DNA from: Chitinophaga filiformis
GTDB lineage: Bacteria; Bacteroidota; Bacteroidia; Chitinophagales; Chitinophagaceae
Assembly (NCBI RefSeq): GCF_021646545.1
Contig: NZ_JAKIRP010000020.1
Location: forward strand, 98,980 to 162,979
Direction of reading: 5' to 3'
Length of the DNA: 64,000 nt
Both the position numbers and the translations under genes were made by a program. Positions 18,947-29,800 of the stretch are shown piece by piece. Positions within the stretch are counted from its first letter, which is position 1, and every line of letters begins with the position of its first letter. Under the pieces are notes generated by a model. That model was not told the DNA's origin. It did no database searches and saw nothing but the letters and a program-made list of their open reading frames with translations.

Positions 18947-19369
18947 ATGAAAAAACATATCAATTTCAAATTGATCGCAGCCATTGTTCTATTGGTAGTA
19001 CTGACCTTGAATGTACAATATGCATTGACAGGCTATAAAGCTGCAGATGTATATGCCAGGGATTACTCATCGAGTGAGTCAGGTTCCTCCAGCGAATCAG
19101 ACATGTCACAGAGCGGACTTTTAGGCGAGGAAACCTATACTTCATGCGCTGACAAGTATGACATGACATACTCGATGGGACAAACATTAACCTTTAGCTA
19201 CCAGCTTTCAGCCAACATTTCCGGCATATCTTATATTGGTTCCGCTTCAGTCGGTGGAGGAACCTCTTATAACTATATTTCTACGACTTCCGGCGTAAGA
19301 CAGGCTAAGGAAAGGAACTGTCCGGGTTATTTTGGATTCTGTTCACACAGAGACTGCGGTCAGTTTTAA
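18947..19369 (+). CDS. NVEALA-like exported Ser-rich four-Cys peptide
   Basis: A 140-residue small exported protein. Residues 6-27 are a hydrophobic leader followed by LNVQYAL, which resembles the NVEALA leader motif of Bacteroidota exported peptides. Residues 41-56 are almost all Ser, Glu and Gly with repeated SSSES, then comes a Gly/Ser/Tyr-rich domain and four cysteines (67, 125, 132, 137) with a C-terminal NCPGYFGFC and HRDC cluster. NVEALA genes are commonly found beside 6-bladed beta-propeller lipoproteins, as here. The function of the family is unknown. Two hairpins directly downstream could let the peptide be made in excess over the following genes. The NVEALA assignment is by pattern only. 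Confidence 0.7.
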   Translation: MKKHINFKLIAAIVLLVVLTLNVQYALTGYKAADVYARDYSSSESGSSSESDMSQSGLLGEETYTSCADKYDMTYSMGQTLTFSYQLSANISGISYIGSASVGGGTSYNYISTTSGVRQAKERNCPGYFGFCSHRDCGQF

Positions 19370-19378
19370 TTAAGTACT

Positions 19379-19414
19379 GTGAAAGGCTATTCTCCTCCGG
19401 AGAATGCCTTTCAC
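19379..19414 (+). terminator. Strong hairpin after the peptide gene
   Basis: A 36-base near-perfect stem (GTGAAAGGC and GCCTTTCAC at the base, TTCTCC and GGAGAA at the top, one bulged base) starts ten bases after the stop. There is no long T tract, so it may act as an attenuator or RNA stabiliser rather than a full terminator. Confidence 0.6.
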
Positions 19415-19427
19415 GTTATCGTATTCA

Positions 19428-19454
19428 AACAGCATTTCCACGAAAAATGCTGTT
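19428..19454 (+). terminator. Second hairpin before the lipoprotein gene
   Basis: Perfect 10-base arms AACAGCATTT (19428-19437) and AAATGCTGTT (19445-19454) with a 7-base loop. With the stem just upstream it forms a tandem pair separating the peptide gene from the rest of the cluster. Confidence 0.5.
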
Positions 19455-19511
19455 AACAGATTAAGAGCAGGTTCAGTTTCTCAATAAAATATACCAACGA
19501 TACCATTCACT

Positions 19512-20708
19512 ATGTTAAGAACAAATACTTTGACTACCTCCAGCCTCTTCTTTTGCATGACCCTTATGTTAATTTTAACAGGCTGTAATATTAAGGAACC
19601 CAGAAAAAAGAACAACATTGACTTTAAAAAGGCAAAGACTATTCCGATAGAAGACAAGCAACTGGCCGATCATCTTTTCCTTGATCAAATAATAGACACA
19701 CAATCGTTAGAAATATATACGTTCAAGGAAGATAAGGACAATATGCTTGGTATGATCGGCAAGTGTGTTTCTACCCCCGAAGGCATCCTCATATTCGATA
19801 GCTCGACAAAGGCGATTTACCTGTTTGACTTTAACGGTAACCTGATCCGAAAGATCGGAAGCTATGGTAAAGGCCCTCATGAATACCTCAAACCACTGGA
19901 TGTTTTTTACAATCCATTTAACAATACCGTTGAGGTTCTTGATATGGCTGTTAAGACCCGCAAATTTGACATTCACTCGGGCGAGCTCAAATTTGAAGGA
20001 TACAGTTTTCAGCGAAAATATCACATCGCTTTTTCTCTTCCTCTCGACAGCAACCTATATGCCGGTTACAATGGCTTTTCACCTGTAGAGGAAGTCTATC
20101 AGAATAACTTCAGATTTGGTGTTTTTAAGGGAAAGAATATTGCGTACCGGAATTTGTATTTCGATAAGGAAACAGCTGTTCCTGTTACGTCTATTAACCC
20201 CTTTTATGTATTTAACAACAAAGTACATTTCTTTGAATCCATATTTCCTGTCATCTACAACATAGATGCTGACTCATTGGTTCCCGAATACCACCTTGTA
20301 TTCAAAACAGCTAATCCATCTTTTACGGATCCTGATGACCCCTCATTAATAAAAGAAGTATTTGACAAAAAACTCCCGATGCTCAATAGGGTTAATGAGA
20401 CCAACAATTTTATTTTCATCACTTACCTGGTGGATGAAATGAAACGTTTCACCATTTACAATAAAGCTGACTCAAAATCTTTAGGTACGGCTGTCTTCAA
20501 TTACAAGATCAAAGAGCTTGATCTCGAACTATATTCATTATTTCAGGATGGAACTTTCCTGGGTTCAATTGTTTATCCCGATGATCTGATGCGTGTAAAA
20601 GAGCATCTGAGCAAAGTTCAAAATTTATCTCCGTTACAGGACCGGTTTAATAAGCTGACCGTTTCTGCGCTTAGTAATCCCGTATTTATAAGATTTAAGA
20701 CGATATGA
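19512..20708 (+). CDS. 6-bladed beta-propeller lipoprotein
   Basis: A 398-residue lipoprotein with lipobox LTGC at Cys25. The body shows repeated beta-propeller blades of the TolB/NHL kind, for example GILIFDSSTKAIYLFDFNGNLIRKIGSYGKGPHEY at about residues 92-126, a signature of Bacteroidota 6-bladed beta-propeller proteins found with NVEALA peptides. It is probably anchored in the outer or inner membrane facing the periplasm or surface. Its stop overlaps the start of the thioredoxin-like gene by four bases (ATGA), so the two are translationally coupled. A paralogue follows at 21303. The role is unknown; binding or sensing of the exported peptide is a guess from gene pairing. Confidence 0.8.
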   Translation: MLRTNTLTTSSLFFCMTLMLILTGCNIKEPRKKNNIDFKKAKTIPIEDKQLADHLFLDQIIDTQSLEIYTFKEDKDNMLGMIGKCVSTPEGILIFDSSTKAIYLFDFNGNLIRKIGSYGKGPHEYLKPLDVFYNPFNNTVEVLDMAVKTRKFDIHSGELKFEGYSFQRKYHIAFSLPLDSNLYAGYNGFSPVEEVYQNNFRFGVFKGKNIAYRNLYFDKETAVPVTSINPFYVFNNKVHFFESIFPVIYNIDADSLVPEYHLVFKTANPSFTDPDDPSLIKEVFDKKLPMLNRVNETNNFIFITYLVDEMKRFTIYNKADSKSLGTAVFNYKIKELDLELYSLFQDGTFLGSIVYPDDLMRVKEHLSKVQNLSPLQDRFNKLTVSALSNPVFIRFKTI

Positions 20709-21316
20709 AAAAAGTATTCAAGAGCAAAGGCTTCTGGGGCATTATTGTCTTACTGTTAATAACCAGTATCACACTTCTTTCAGTAACGGGAAAGAAAAGT
20801 CATCCCGAAAATTTACAGATGGCAGCTATGAAAAAGGAGCTGATCAATACTGAAAAGATATTTGATAAAGAAATGGAAGGGGACGAGGGTAAGCATCTGT
20901 CGCTGGACAGCCTGCCGCTCGTCAACATAAATGATCAGGCCCATTTTTCATTTCCGGCAGATCGCTACCTGGTCGTCAGGTTTTCGGAAATAAACTGTGA
21001 AACCTGTGTAGAGAGCATTTTTTCGGTATTGGACGCGAGCAAAGCTATTGACTCAAACCGCGTGATCGTGCTGGCAGATTTCAGATCAGAAGCTTATCTG
21101 CGCACCTTCGTACGACTGAATACTATCAGGTTTCCCATTTTCAAATACCCAGCCACCAATTCATTTCTGCATGCTGATGCGTTGGGATATCCCTATTTAT
21201 TCGTAGCAGATAAAGATGGATTGGCCCATGACTTCTTCCTGCCGGTAAAAGAAGACAGAGAAAGAACTATCGCCTACCTGGATAGAATAAAACCACTTTT
21301 CAATGCTCAAAAATAA
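20705..21316 (+). CDS. Membrane-anchored thioredoxin-like protein with CETC motif
   Basis: A 203-residue protein with one N-terminal membrane anchor (residues 10-28) and a thioredoxin-like periplasmic domain. Cys98 and Cys101 form a CETC redox motif after a predicted beta-strand (YLVVRFSEINC), and a YPYLFVADKDG segment near residue 158 corresponds to the cis-Pro region. It overlaps both neighbours, four bases with the previous gene and 14 with the next, so it belongs to the same operon. A plausible job is forming or reducing disulphides in the four-Cys peptide made upstream; this is inference. The motif and topology are seen directly. Confidence 0.75.
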   Translation: MKKVFKSKGFWGIIVLLLITSITLLSVTGKKSHPENLQMAAMKKELINTEKIFDKEMEGDEGKHLSLDSLPLVNINDQAHFSFPADRYLVVRFSEINCETCVESIFSVLDASKAIDSNRVIVLADFRSEAYLRTFVRLNTIRFPIFKYPATNSFLHADALGYPYLFVADKDGLAHDFFLPVKEDRERTIAYLDRIKPLFNAQK

Positions 21317-22502
21317 AACGGTTACCATGCTCATTAGAAATAGCATCAGGAGCAATAACGTCCATCGTTTATATGTGTTGCTGGCGCTCTACTTTATAAT
21401 TATTTTGGCAATCCCCGGCTGCAACAGCAGTCATCAGAGTGGCGACACAGACGGTTCTTTACTACAAATCAGAGATGGTAAAATTGACCGCCTGCTGGAT
21501 ATAGATTCACTGGTCGAGCCCGGGTCTTTAAAATTCACGTCGCTGGAGAACAGCAGAGACAGTGCATTTATCAGCGAGCTGGAATGCAGGTTTACAAGTG
21601 ATGATGGGGTAATATTTTTAAATAAGCGCTTAAACACACTTGTAATATTCAGCTATGACGGAAAATTGAAAAAGGAATTAGATCTGAACCAGCTCATAGG
21701 ATTTGACCTAAAGATAGCCGACATAAGAAATAATCCTTACAATAGCCATATCGAGATACTGGACCTGAAGAATAATCTTTACTCGTTTTCATCAGACGGA
21801 AATTTTCTCCGTGTGCATGAGCAGTTAAAATCCTATCCTCATTCCTTGTTCTATCCTTTGAGCGATTCTGCCTATGTACTTTACAACAACTTTGTCACAA
21901 ATGCTGGTAAAGCGGATGCCAGCAGGTTCTATGTATTAAAGCATTTCAACAAAACCAGGTCATGGTGGCCGCTGGATACCTCACTGGTTATTGTACTTCC
22001 GGTAAATGACCGGCAGTTTTACCAATCGGCCGGAGAATTGCGCTTTTTTGATCCCCTGTTCCCGGTTATTTATACTGTTTCCGACACAGGTTTAACACCT
22101 AAGTACCGACTAAAATATCAGCAATTCAATCTCACCACGAAGAATGCGCTGGATGTGAGTTCCATAATAAAAGAGGCGAAATTCCATCCTGTGCCTGCGA
22201 TGAATTACTTTATTGAATCTGACAGATACTGCATCATGGAGTATATCCTTGGTCAACATCGCTATTCATCGGTTTGTGATAAAGCGTCCGGCAAGTCTTT
22301 AGGTGTTTCATATTTCGGACTGGGCCTTAGTAATCTGGGGATGACATTATACAACCCTCTTTTTGCAAAGGACTCAAAGAACTTTCTGACGGTAGTATAC
22401 GGTGAAGAGATCATCAGGAATAAGGAGAAGCTCAGTGACTTCAAAGCGCTTGAGGGATTGAAGAACTACGATAAGGTATTGGTGTCTTTCAGGTTTAAAT
22501 AA
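21303..22502 (+). CDS. Second 6-bladed beta-propeller lipoprotein
   Basis: A 399-residue lipoprotein, lipobox AIPGC with Cys40 (Cys32 if the ATG at 21327 is used, which gives a more normal signal length). It shares the propeller pattern of the lipoprotein at 19512 (DGVIFLNKRLNTLVIFSYDG-type blade, LFPVIYTV, IMEYILGQHRYSSVCDKASGKSLG), so it is a diverged paralogue. The start overlaps the thioredoxin-like gene, and the stop is followed directly by the adaptor ATG. It belongs to the same rightward operon. No enzymatic residues are evident. Confidence 0.75.
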   Translation: MLKNKTVTMLIRNSIRSNNVHRLYVLLALYFIIILAIPGCNSSHQSGDTDGSLLQIRDGKIDRLLDIDSLVEPGSLKFTSLENSRDSAFISELECRFTSDDGVIFLNKRLNTLVIFSYDGKLKKELDLNQLIGFDLKIADIRNNPYNSHIEILDLKNNLYSFSSDGNFLRVHEQLKSYPHSLFYPLSDSAYVLYNNFVTNAGKADASRFYVLKHFNKTRSWWPLDTSLVIVLPVNDRQFYQSAGELRFFDPLFPVIYTVSDTGLTPKYRLKYQQFNLTTKNALDVSSIIKEAKFHPVPAMNYFIESDRYCIMEYILGQHRYSSVCDKASGKSLGVSYFGLGLSNLGMTLYNPLFAKDSKNFLTVVYGEEIIRNKEKLSDFKALEGLKNYDKVLVSFRFK

Positions 22503-23681
22503 ATGACCATGTTATTCTCTTTTAGTGCACGATATTCCAGGCCGGACAACATTATCGCTGACAGACCCGGAAGAACGTCAAAGGGTAAGGTGCATCTGAA
22601 CACGCTGCCTGCCTGTCTGATCATCCTGTACCTGTTCGGTTCTTCCTGCAATCAAACCAGCGGCAATGGCACGGGCGAACCGGGGCTTGATTCTGTTCTC
22701 ATGGGCATTTCAACCGTAGACGAAAACATCAGGTATATGGTGTTGCAGGAAACAAAGTTCAGCAAAGAGTTGCTGGCCAACGGCAAGTTAAGTTCGACCC
22801 GCAAGGCGGATCTGAAGTTCAGGACTTCCGGGATCATAAAGGAAGTACTGGTGCATGAGGGCCAACATGTGCAGGTTGGTCAGCTGTTGGCAAGGCTTGA
22901 TGAAGAAAGTGCGATGGCATCCTTCAATGCGGCCCGGCTCAGTTATGAACAGGCGGTATTGGACTATGAGGACCAGCTGCTGCGGTCCGGTTATAAAATA
23001 AGTGACACGGCCCGTTTATCAGCTGATACCAAATCAGTAGCAAGGCTCAGGAGTGGACTTGGCAGGGCTATACTTACTCTTCGTCAAGCGGAGAATGAGC
23101 TGAAAGAAACGAAACTGGTGGCGCCCTTTTCGGGCATCATTGCCAACCTCAAGGCGATGCCGTTTAACAATAGCAACAGTTATGAGTTCATCTGTTCATT
23201 AATCGATGATCGCCGCATGGAGGTCAGCTTTAAAGTGCTGGAGCAGGAGTTGTCATTCATCCGGAGGTCGGGTCTTGTGACGATCAGGCCCTTCAGTCAG
23301 CGTGGGGAGAGTGGCGTTAATGCCCGGGTGCAAAGTATCAATCCACTGGTTGATGGCGCAGGCATGATAGAAGTAAAGGCCTTGTTATCTGAAGGTGGCA
23401 ACAGCGCGTTGCTTGATGGTATGAACGTACGGGTACATGTTCAGGAGCAGCTGAGCGGGCAACTGGTTGTTCCTAAGGAGGCCGTGCTGGACCGTCAGCA
23501 CCGGAAAGTGGTTTTCACGCTTGTGGATAGTCTGGCACAATGGAACTATGTTGAGATCAGTGGGGAGAACAGTAGTCAGTATGCTATCAGTAAAGGATTG
23601 AAATCGGGCGACAAAGTGATTTATGAAGGCAACTTTAACCTGGCACATGACAAAATAATTCACGGCGCCAAAGGGCAATAA
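22503..23681 (+). CDS. RND efflux periplasmic adaptor (MFP/HlyD type), lipoprotein
   Basis: A 392-residue membrane fusion protein. A lipobox FGSSC (Cys49) follows a hydrophobic segment. The N-terminal tail before it is unusually long, and a GTG at 22590 (codon 30) would give a standard lipoprotein leader, so the true start may be there. The lipoyl domain (KFRTSGIIKEVLVHEGQHVQVGQLLARLDEESA) is split by a short helical hairpin and returns as NELKETKLVAPFSGIIANL, followed by barrel and membrane-proximal domains (VVPKEAVLD). It bridges the inner-membrane RND pumps and the TolC channel encoded downstream. Confidence 0.9.
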   Translation: MTMLFSFSARYSRPDNIIADRPGRTSKGKVHLNTLPACLIILYLFGSSCNQTSGNGTGEPGLDSVLMGISTVDENIRYMVLQETKFSKELLANGKLSSTRKADLKFRTSGIIKEVLVHEGQHVQVGQLLARLDEESAMASFNAARLSYEQAVLDYEDQLLRSGYKISDTARLSADTKSVARLRSGLGRAILTLRQAENELKETKLVAPFSGIIANLKAMPFNNSNSYEFICSLIDDRRMEVSFKVLEQELSFIRRSGLVTIRPFSQRGESGVNARVQSINPLVDGAGMIEVKALLSEGGNSALLDGMNVRVHVQEQLSGQLVVPKEAVLDRQHRKVVFTLVDSLAQWNYVEISGENSSQYAISKGLKSGDKVIYEGNFNLAHDKIIHGAKGQ

Positions 23682-23696
23682 AGACGTAAGAGACCT

Positions 23697-26600
23697 ATGC
23701 AGGAAAAGCGCTTTACAACATCTTTCCCGTCCTTCAGTACCATACTGGTATTTGTGCTCTGCATGCTGATCGGAGCCGCTACCATTCCTTTACAGCGTAT
23801 CCAGTTATCGCCCAGCCGTAATTATGGGTCCGTGAGTGTGGAGTGTTATCTGCCCGGCGCCTCTGCTGAAGTGGTTGACCTGGAAATAAGCACTCCCATA
23901 GAAAGCACGCTGGCTGGTCTTAAGGGGCTTGCCAGTCTGCGGTCTACTTCCGGGACCGGGATCTGCCACATACAGGTGGAGCTGGATAAATGGACTGACC
24001 CGGAGATCTTCCGCTTTGAGGCCTCTGTGCTGATGCGCAGGCTGTATGAGCGCTTACCTGAAGGCGCCTCCTATCCCATTGTAACGCTCAACAAGCCGGA
24101 CAACAGGCGGCAACGCAGCAGCATAATCAGTTTCGCCATTCGCGGACCCGGCACCATCAATGCAGTGGCAGATATGGCAGAGCAACATATCCGTCCCTTA
24201 CTCGCCGATCTGCAAGGCGTAGACCGGGTAGAAGTATATGGACGTCAACCATCACAATACGCTATTCAGACCAATTCGGCCATACTGCGGGATTATGGAC
24301 TGAGCTTCAATTCGGTGGAATATGCGCTCAAGGCTGGTTTAAGCACTGCCTTTCTGGGTGTATTCCGGAATGGGGAAGACGAAAAAACAGTATTTGCAGA
24401 CCGTAGCCTGACAGATACCAGTCAGCTGTTACGCTTCCCTGTTGCAGAGAAAGAAGGCCGGATAGTGCGACTGGGAGATATTGCCCACATCGAGCGCCGG
24501 CCGGCTCCCCAACGCTCCTATTACCGGGTGAATGGCAAAGAGCAGGTAAGCATTGCCGTTTTTCCTGCTGAACACATTAACACGCTGGATCTGTCGGCCA
24601 GGGTGCGCCAATGTATGGAGAGGATCAGTAAGAAATTGCCGCGTGGATTTGAGGTTTCGCTGGGTTATGACAATACCGAATACATCCGGCAAGAGCTAAA
24701 CAAGGTATATATCCGTACGGCATTGTCTGTGGCTATCCTGCTGACATTTGTGCTGCTTATCACCCGGCAGCTGAGATATCTGTTGATCGTGATCAGCGCT
24801 TTAATTGCCAACGTACTCCTGTCTTTCATTCTGTATTATTTCTTAGGTATAGAGATACATCTGTATTCCCTTGCGGGTATTACTTTATCATTAGGACTGG
24901 TTATTGACAATGCCATCGTCATTGTTGAGGATCTGCGTCATACAGGACGTAACCGTATTTTTGCCGCCATTCTGGCCTCTACGGCGACTGCTATAGGTGC
25001 TTTATCAGTCATCTTCTTTCTTCAGGAGCAACAGCGCATCCTGCTGCTGGATTTTGCGCTGTCTATTATTGTTAATCTGCTGGTGTCACTACCAATCGCC
25101 TGGTTCTTTATTCCGGCTATGCTGGACCGGTTTCCCGTGACCAGAGCAACACAAGGGAAGCTAGGCAGGAAACGCCTGTTGGGGCGTCTTTCTGGTCTGT
25201 ATAAACTGCAGCTGCAGTTCATGTTGCGTTTTCGTTTTGCGTTTGTTATCCTCTTTATACTGGGGTTCGGACTACCATTATTCCTCCTGCCCAAAGAAAT
25301 CAAAAAAGAAGGATGGTGGGCCAGTATTTACAATCGGACTATAGGAAGTGAATTTTATAACCAGGCATTGCGCGCCCCATTGAACCGTTACCTGGGCGGT
25401 AGTCTTTATCTTTTTAAAACAAGCTCCGGGAAAAAGGACTACATCGAAGAAGAGCCGGTGCATCCGCGTCTGAGCCTTACTATCAGTATGCCTAAAGGCG
25501 CAACACTCCGGCAAATGGACCTGGTGGTACGACATTTTGAAGAACTGCTTGGCCTGTACGGAGCCAAGCTGAAGCAAGTGGAGGCACATGTAAACAGTGC
25601 CACGGATGCCAGTATACAGGTGTCTTTTCAGCCCAGGTATGAGAAGGGGTTCCCTTACCGGCTCAAAGACATCCTCGAAAACAAAGCGATTGAAGAAGGC
25701 GCAGCCGATTTCCAGATATATGGTGTTGGCAGAGGTTTTAGCAATGCGGTAGATCTCGATCAGTTTGATGCGGATATCAGTATAGCAGGATATAACTACC
25801 AGCAGTTAAAAATGCTCGCTGGAAAGATACAGGATACGCTGCTTAAAAATCCGCGCATCAGCAATGTGGTGATCAGCACGCGGGACCGTTATGCTTTTGA
25901 GCCGGTGCCGGAATATTATGTGCAACTGAATGACCCGCGGTATCTCAGCTTATACAAAATTGGCCGTGGTGATATTGGCAGGAGCCTGCAGGGACTTGCA
26001 GAAGCATCTGAGCATGCCGGCCACATGCCTGCGGGCCCACACCAGACATTGGATGTTACATTTGAGAACAATCCTGATATGCCCCCTCCTGTCTGGAGCA
26101 TCCTGCACAATCCATCGCAGGTGAACGACTCAGTTATGTTACGCATGAATGATATCGGAGAGATAAAGCGCGTCAAAACATCCGAAGATATTGTCAGGGT
26201 AAATCAGGCATATATACTGCACATTCATTACAGGTTTACCGGCAGTTATGAGCTCAACAAACTGATACGGGAGCGGCTGATAGATCATTATGAAAAGATA
26301 TTGCCCTTTGGGTATAACATTCTCGGACGGGCGAGAGGTGGATTGTGGTTCACTAATGATACCGACCATCATTTCTGGCTTATTCCCCTAGTATTACTGG
26401 TCATATACATCATCTGTGCAGTGCTGCTGGAATCTCTCGTACAGCCACTGGCAGTGATCCTGATCATTCCATTTTCATTTACCGGTGTGTTCCTGGTTCT
26501 CTATCTGCTGGACCTGGGGATGGACCAGGGGGCTTATGCATCGCTGCTGATGGTAAGTGCATTGGTAACAAATACTGCATTGTACATCATTAATGATCTC

Positions 26601-26897
26601 AACTTCATCAGGGGAGGAACCCGGTATAAGGGGAACAAGGCTGTATATCTGTATAACAGGGCGATACACGCCAAAGCGATGCCTATCCTGATCACGACAG
26701 CGTCAGCCGTGCTTAGCCTACTACCCTTCATGCTGAACGGACAGGAACAGGGATTCTGGTTTACACTTTCGGCGGGCACGATAGGCGGACTCCTGTTTTC
26801 GGTGCTTGGCGCTTTTGTTTTCCTGCCATTGTGCCTGATCCCGAAAGATAAACAACACATGAAAAGACATTATAAAGAAAGGAGGGTACAGTCATGA
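23697..26897 (+). CDS. RND-family inner-membrane transporter, first subunit
   Basis: A 1066-residue RND pump with the usual layout: TM1, a large porter loop, TM2-7, a second large loop, TM8-12. The TM4 signature is LGLVIDNAIVIVED, with Asp followed by Asn rather than the Asp-Asp of AcrB, as in many HAE-type RND pumps. TM10 reads VTNTALYIIND and lacks the AcrB lysine. It uses the proton gradient to move substrate from the periplasm outward with the adaptor and TolC. Its stop overlaps the start of the second RND gene by four bases, as in two-pump systems such as MdtBC that form mixed trimers. Confidence 0.92.
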   Translation: MQEKRFTTSFPSFSTILVFVLCMLIGAATIPLQRIQLSPSRNYGSVSVECYLPGASAEVVDLEISTPIESTLAGLKGLASLRSTSGTGICHIQVELDKWTDPEIFRFEASVLMRRLYERLPEGASYPIVTLNKPDNRRQRSSIISFAIRGPGTINAVADMAEQHIRPLLADLQGVDRVEVYGRQPSQYAIQTNSAILRDYGLSFNSVEYALKAGLSTAFLGVFRNGEDEKTVFADRSLTDTSQLLRFPVAEKEGRIVRLGDIAHIERRPAPQRSYYRVNGKEQVSIAVFPAEHINTLDLSARVRQCMERISKKLPRGFEVSLGYDNTEYIRQELNKVYIRTALSVAILLTFVLLITRQLRYLLIVISALIANVLLSFILYYFLGIEIHLYSLAGITLSLGLVIDNAIVIVEDLRHTGRNRIFAAILASTATAIGALSVIFFLQEQQRILLLDFALSIIVNLLVSLPIAWFFIPAMLDRFPVTRATQGKLGRKRLLGRLSGLYKLQLQFMLRFRFAFVILFILGFGLPLFLLPKEIKKEGWWASIYNRTIGSEFYNQALRAPLNRYLGGSLYLFKTSSGKKDYIEEEPVHPRLSLTISMPKGATLRQMDLVVRHFEELLGLYGAKLKQVEAHVNSATDASIQVSFQPRYEKGFPYRLKDILENKAIEEGAADFQIYGVGRGFSNAVDLDQFDADISIAGYNYQQLKMLAGKIQDTLLKNPRISNVVISTRDRYAFEPVPEYYVQLNDPRYLSLYKIGRGDIGRSLQGLAEASEHAGHMPAGPHQTLDVTFENNPDMPPPVWSILHNPSQVNDSVMLRMNDIGEIKRVKTSEDIVRVNQAYILHIHYRFTGSYELNKLIRERLIDHYEKILPFGYNILGRARGGLWFTNDTDHHFWLIPLVLLVIYIICAVLLESLVQPLAVILIIPFSFTGVFLVLYLLDLGMDQGAYASLLMVSALVTNTALYIINDLNFIRGGTRYKGNKAVYLYNRAIHAKAMPILITTASAVLSLLPFMLNGQEQGFWFTLSAGTIGGLLFSVLGAFVFLPLCLIPKDKQHMKRHYKERRVQS

Positions 26898-29800
26898 TAG
26901 CATTTCTGACGAAAAGACCTATTGCAGTACTGATCAGTTTTTTTGCCCTGGTATTGTTGGGTATTGTTGCCGGTAGTATGGTACCTACTTCCCTCCTGCC
27001 TGATACTGATATTCCGCAGATCAATATACGTATACAAGTCCCTGATCAGTCAGCGAGGGAAATTGAACAAAACATTACGTCACCTGTGCGGGATGCTATG
27101 CGGCAACTCAACTCCCTGGACGGCATTGAAAGTGCTTCCGGTGAAGGCAGCGGAGACGTTCAACTTATTTTCACTCATGGAACGGACATGTCCATGGCTT
27201 TCATTGCGGTAAATGAAAAGGTTGATATGCTGATGAACCGTTTGCCTCCGGGCACTGCGCGTCCGCTTGTTACCCGCGTTAGTGTATCTGACATTCCGGT
27301 GTTTCATTTGCAGGTTTACGACAAATCGGGGAATGAAAGTCCGCAGCGGCTTGCAGACATCAGCAGTTTCGTCCGCGAGATCGTGCGGAGGAGATTGGAG
27401 CAGTCGCCCGAGATCTCTATGGTGGACATCACAGGTTATACCGCGCCGCAAGTCCAGTTGCAGCCGCGGGAAGAGTATTTGCGGACCCTGGGACTGACTC
27501 CAGGTAATCTGCTCAATGTATTCCGGGAGAACCGGATCAGTTTAGGGAATGTAATGGTGAGGGATGGTCATTATCGTTACTACCTGAAATTCGTTGCTGA
27601 TCTGCAGGATCTGGATGATATCAGGCAGATACCCCTGCAGGTCAATGGACGTATTTTCTCCCTCGGTGAACTGTCGGACGTCAGCCTGAACAACGCACCG
27701 GCTACCGGCGCTTTTTATACAGACGGCCACAGGGCCATTGATATGGCTGTTATCAAACAATCGGCCGCCAGAATGGAGGACCTTCAACAATCCTTCCGGC
27801 GATTGGTGGCTCAGTTCAGGCAAGACTATCCGGAGTTGCAGTTCAGGGTAAGCCAGGACCAGACGGCATTGCTGAACTATTCCATTGGCAATCTTCGCCA
27901 GGACCTGGTGCTGGGTGGTACCCTGGCATTTATCTGCATGATGGTCTTCATCCGTAAACCGGGGGCAGCCATACTCGTGGCAATTACGATCCCTGTATCG
28001 CTGGTGCTTAGTCAGCTGGGGTTCTATCTCTTTGGCATATCATTCAATGTGATCTCTCTTGGGGGATTGATACTTGGGTTGGGGATGATCATTGACAATT
28101 CCATTGTGGTGATTGACACTATTACGTTGCACCGTCAACAGGGCAAATCACTGGAGGAGGCGAGTGTGACTGGTCCGAACGAAATTATCATTCCCCTGAT
28201 ATCTTCTGTGCTAACCAACTGCGCTGTATTTGTGCCTTTGCTGTTCCTGAGCGGACTGGCGGGAGCTATCTTTTTCGACCAGGCTTTGTCAATCACAATT
28301 GGCATCATTGCTTCGATGCTGGTGTCTGTGTTGTTGCTTCCGCCCCTGTTTCTGCTGATACACAGGCTGAGGCCATTCCACCAGGAAGAAAAGTACCAGA
28401 TACCTGCACTGGTGAATGTAACGGGGTGGTATGAAAAAGGCATACACTGGGTGTTCAGGCATACCACTTCAACTCTAGTGCTGGTGCTTACAGTGATGCT
28501 GGCCGGTACATTTTGTTTCGTACAGATAAAAAAGGAACGACTTCCGCCCATCAGCCGACAGGAACTGGATGTGGAAATAGACTGGAATGGTTATACTGAC
28601 CCCGTCACTTCCAATGCGCGTATAGATAGCTTATTACGGCCATTTAAACCCTATATTCAGCGTTATAGTGTCTGGACGGGGGTACAACAGTATCTGCTGT
28701 CAGGAATGCGTGAAATGGGTGCTAATCAGGCCAGAATATACATAGACCTCAAAAAGAGTGAATACCTGCCGCTATTGACCGAAAAACTACCTCAGCAGGC
28801 AGCCAGGCGTTATCCTGAGGCCCTGGTGGAGCAACACCCGTCAGAAAATGCATTTGATGCAGTATTTGCCGACAGACGGCCACCGCTGATACTGGAAATA
28901 AGTGAAAAGGATTCCCGTACCATGCCACCGGTCAGACGCAGCGAAGCGTTCCGCCGCCAGCTGGGCTATTTATTACCGGGCATACCTATTGCTCCCATTG
29001 CCCACCAGCAAAGACTCGTATTGCGAACCAATACGGAGCTGGCAAGCCTGTATGGAGTGAGTCTTCCGGATCTTAACAATACGCTCAGTAATGCCCTGAA
29101 ACCGCTTTATGTAGACAATTTTCAAGGCGCGAAAGAACTCGTGCCTATTGTCATTACCGCCAGGGAATATCCCAGTCTGCAGGAGTTACTCATACAGACC
29201 ATGGTCAAGGGAAAAAAGGACCAGTTATATCCCTTGTCCACTTTTGTCACCTCTTCACTTGATGAGGACTACCGGTTGATCACTGCGGGAAAACAGGGAG
29301 AATACTATCCTATCCGGCTTGAAGTGGCCAACGCCGAAAATGTGTTAAAAAAACTGGAAGATAAGGTGGTGAAGCACAACCGGGAGTTTTCGATCACGCT
29401 TGCCGGAAGTTATTTCGATAATCAGGCGCTGATCCGGCAGATGTCTTTCATACTGCTGATCTCCGTTGTGCTGTTGTATTTTATACTGTCCGTGCAGTTT
29501 GAGTCGCTGTTACAGCCGTTGTTCATTCTGGCAGAACTGCCTGTCGCAATATTGGGTGCATTCATTTTTCTGTATGCAGCGGGTAGTTCTCTCAACCTGA
29601 TGTCCATGATCGGTATTGTGATCATGAGCGGACTTGTTATTAATGACAGCATCCTTAAGATAGATGCCATTAACAGTTACCGGCGGCAGGGCGTGCCGCT
29701 CATAGAAGCGATTCACCTGGGAGGCCTTCGCCGTCTTAAACCGATGGTCATGATCAGCCTGTCTACTGTCGGGGCGCTGCTACCCACACTCTTTATGCGG

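Noticed and set aside
24880..28110. Asp-Asn instead of Asp-Asp in TM4 of both RND pumps as a sign of lost function
   Set aside because: Many working HAE-type RND pumps carry VDNSIV-like motifs, so this is normal for the class.
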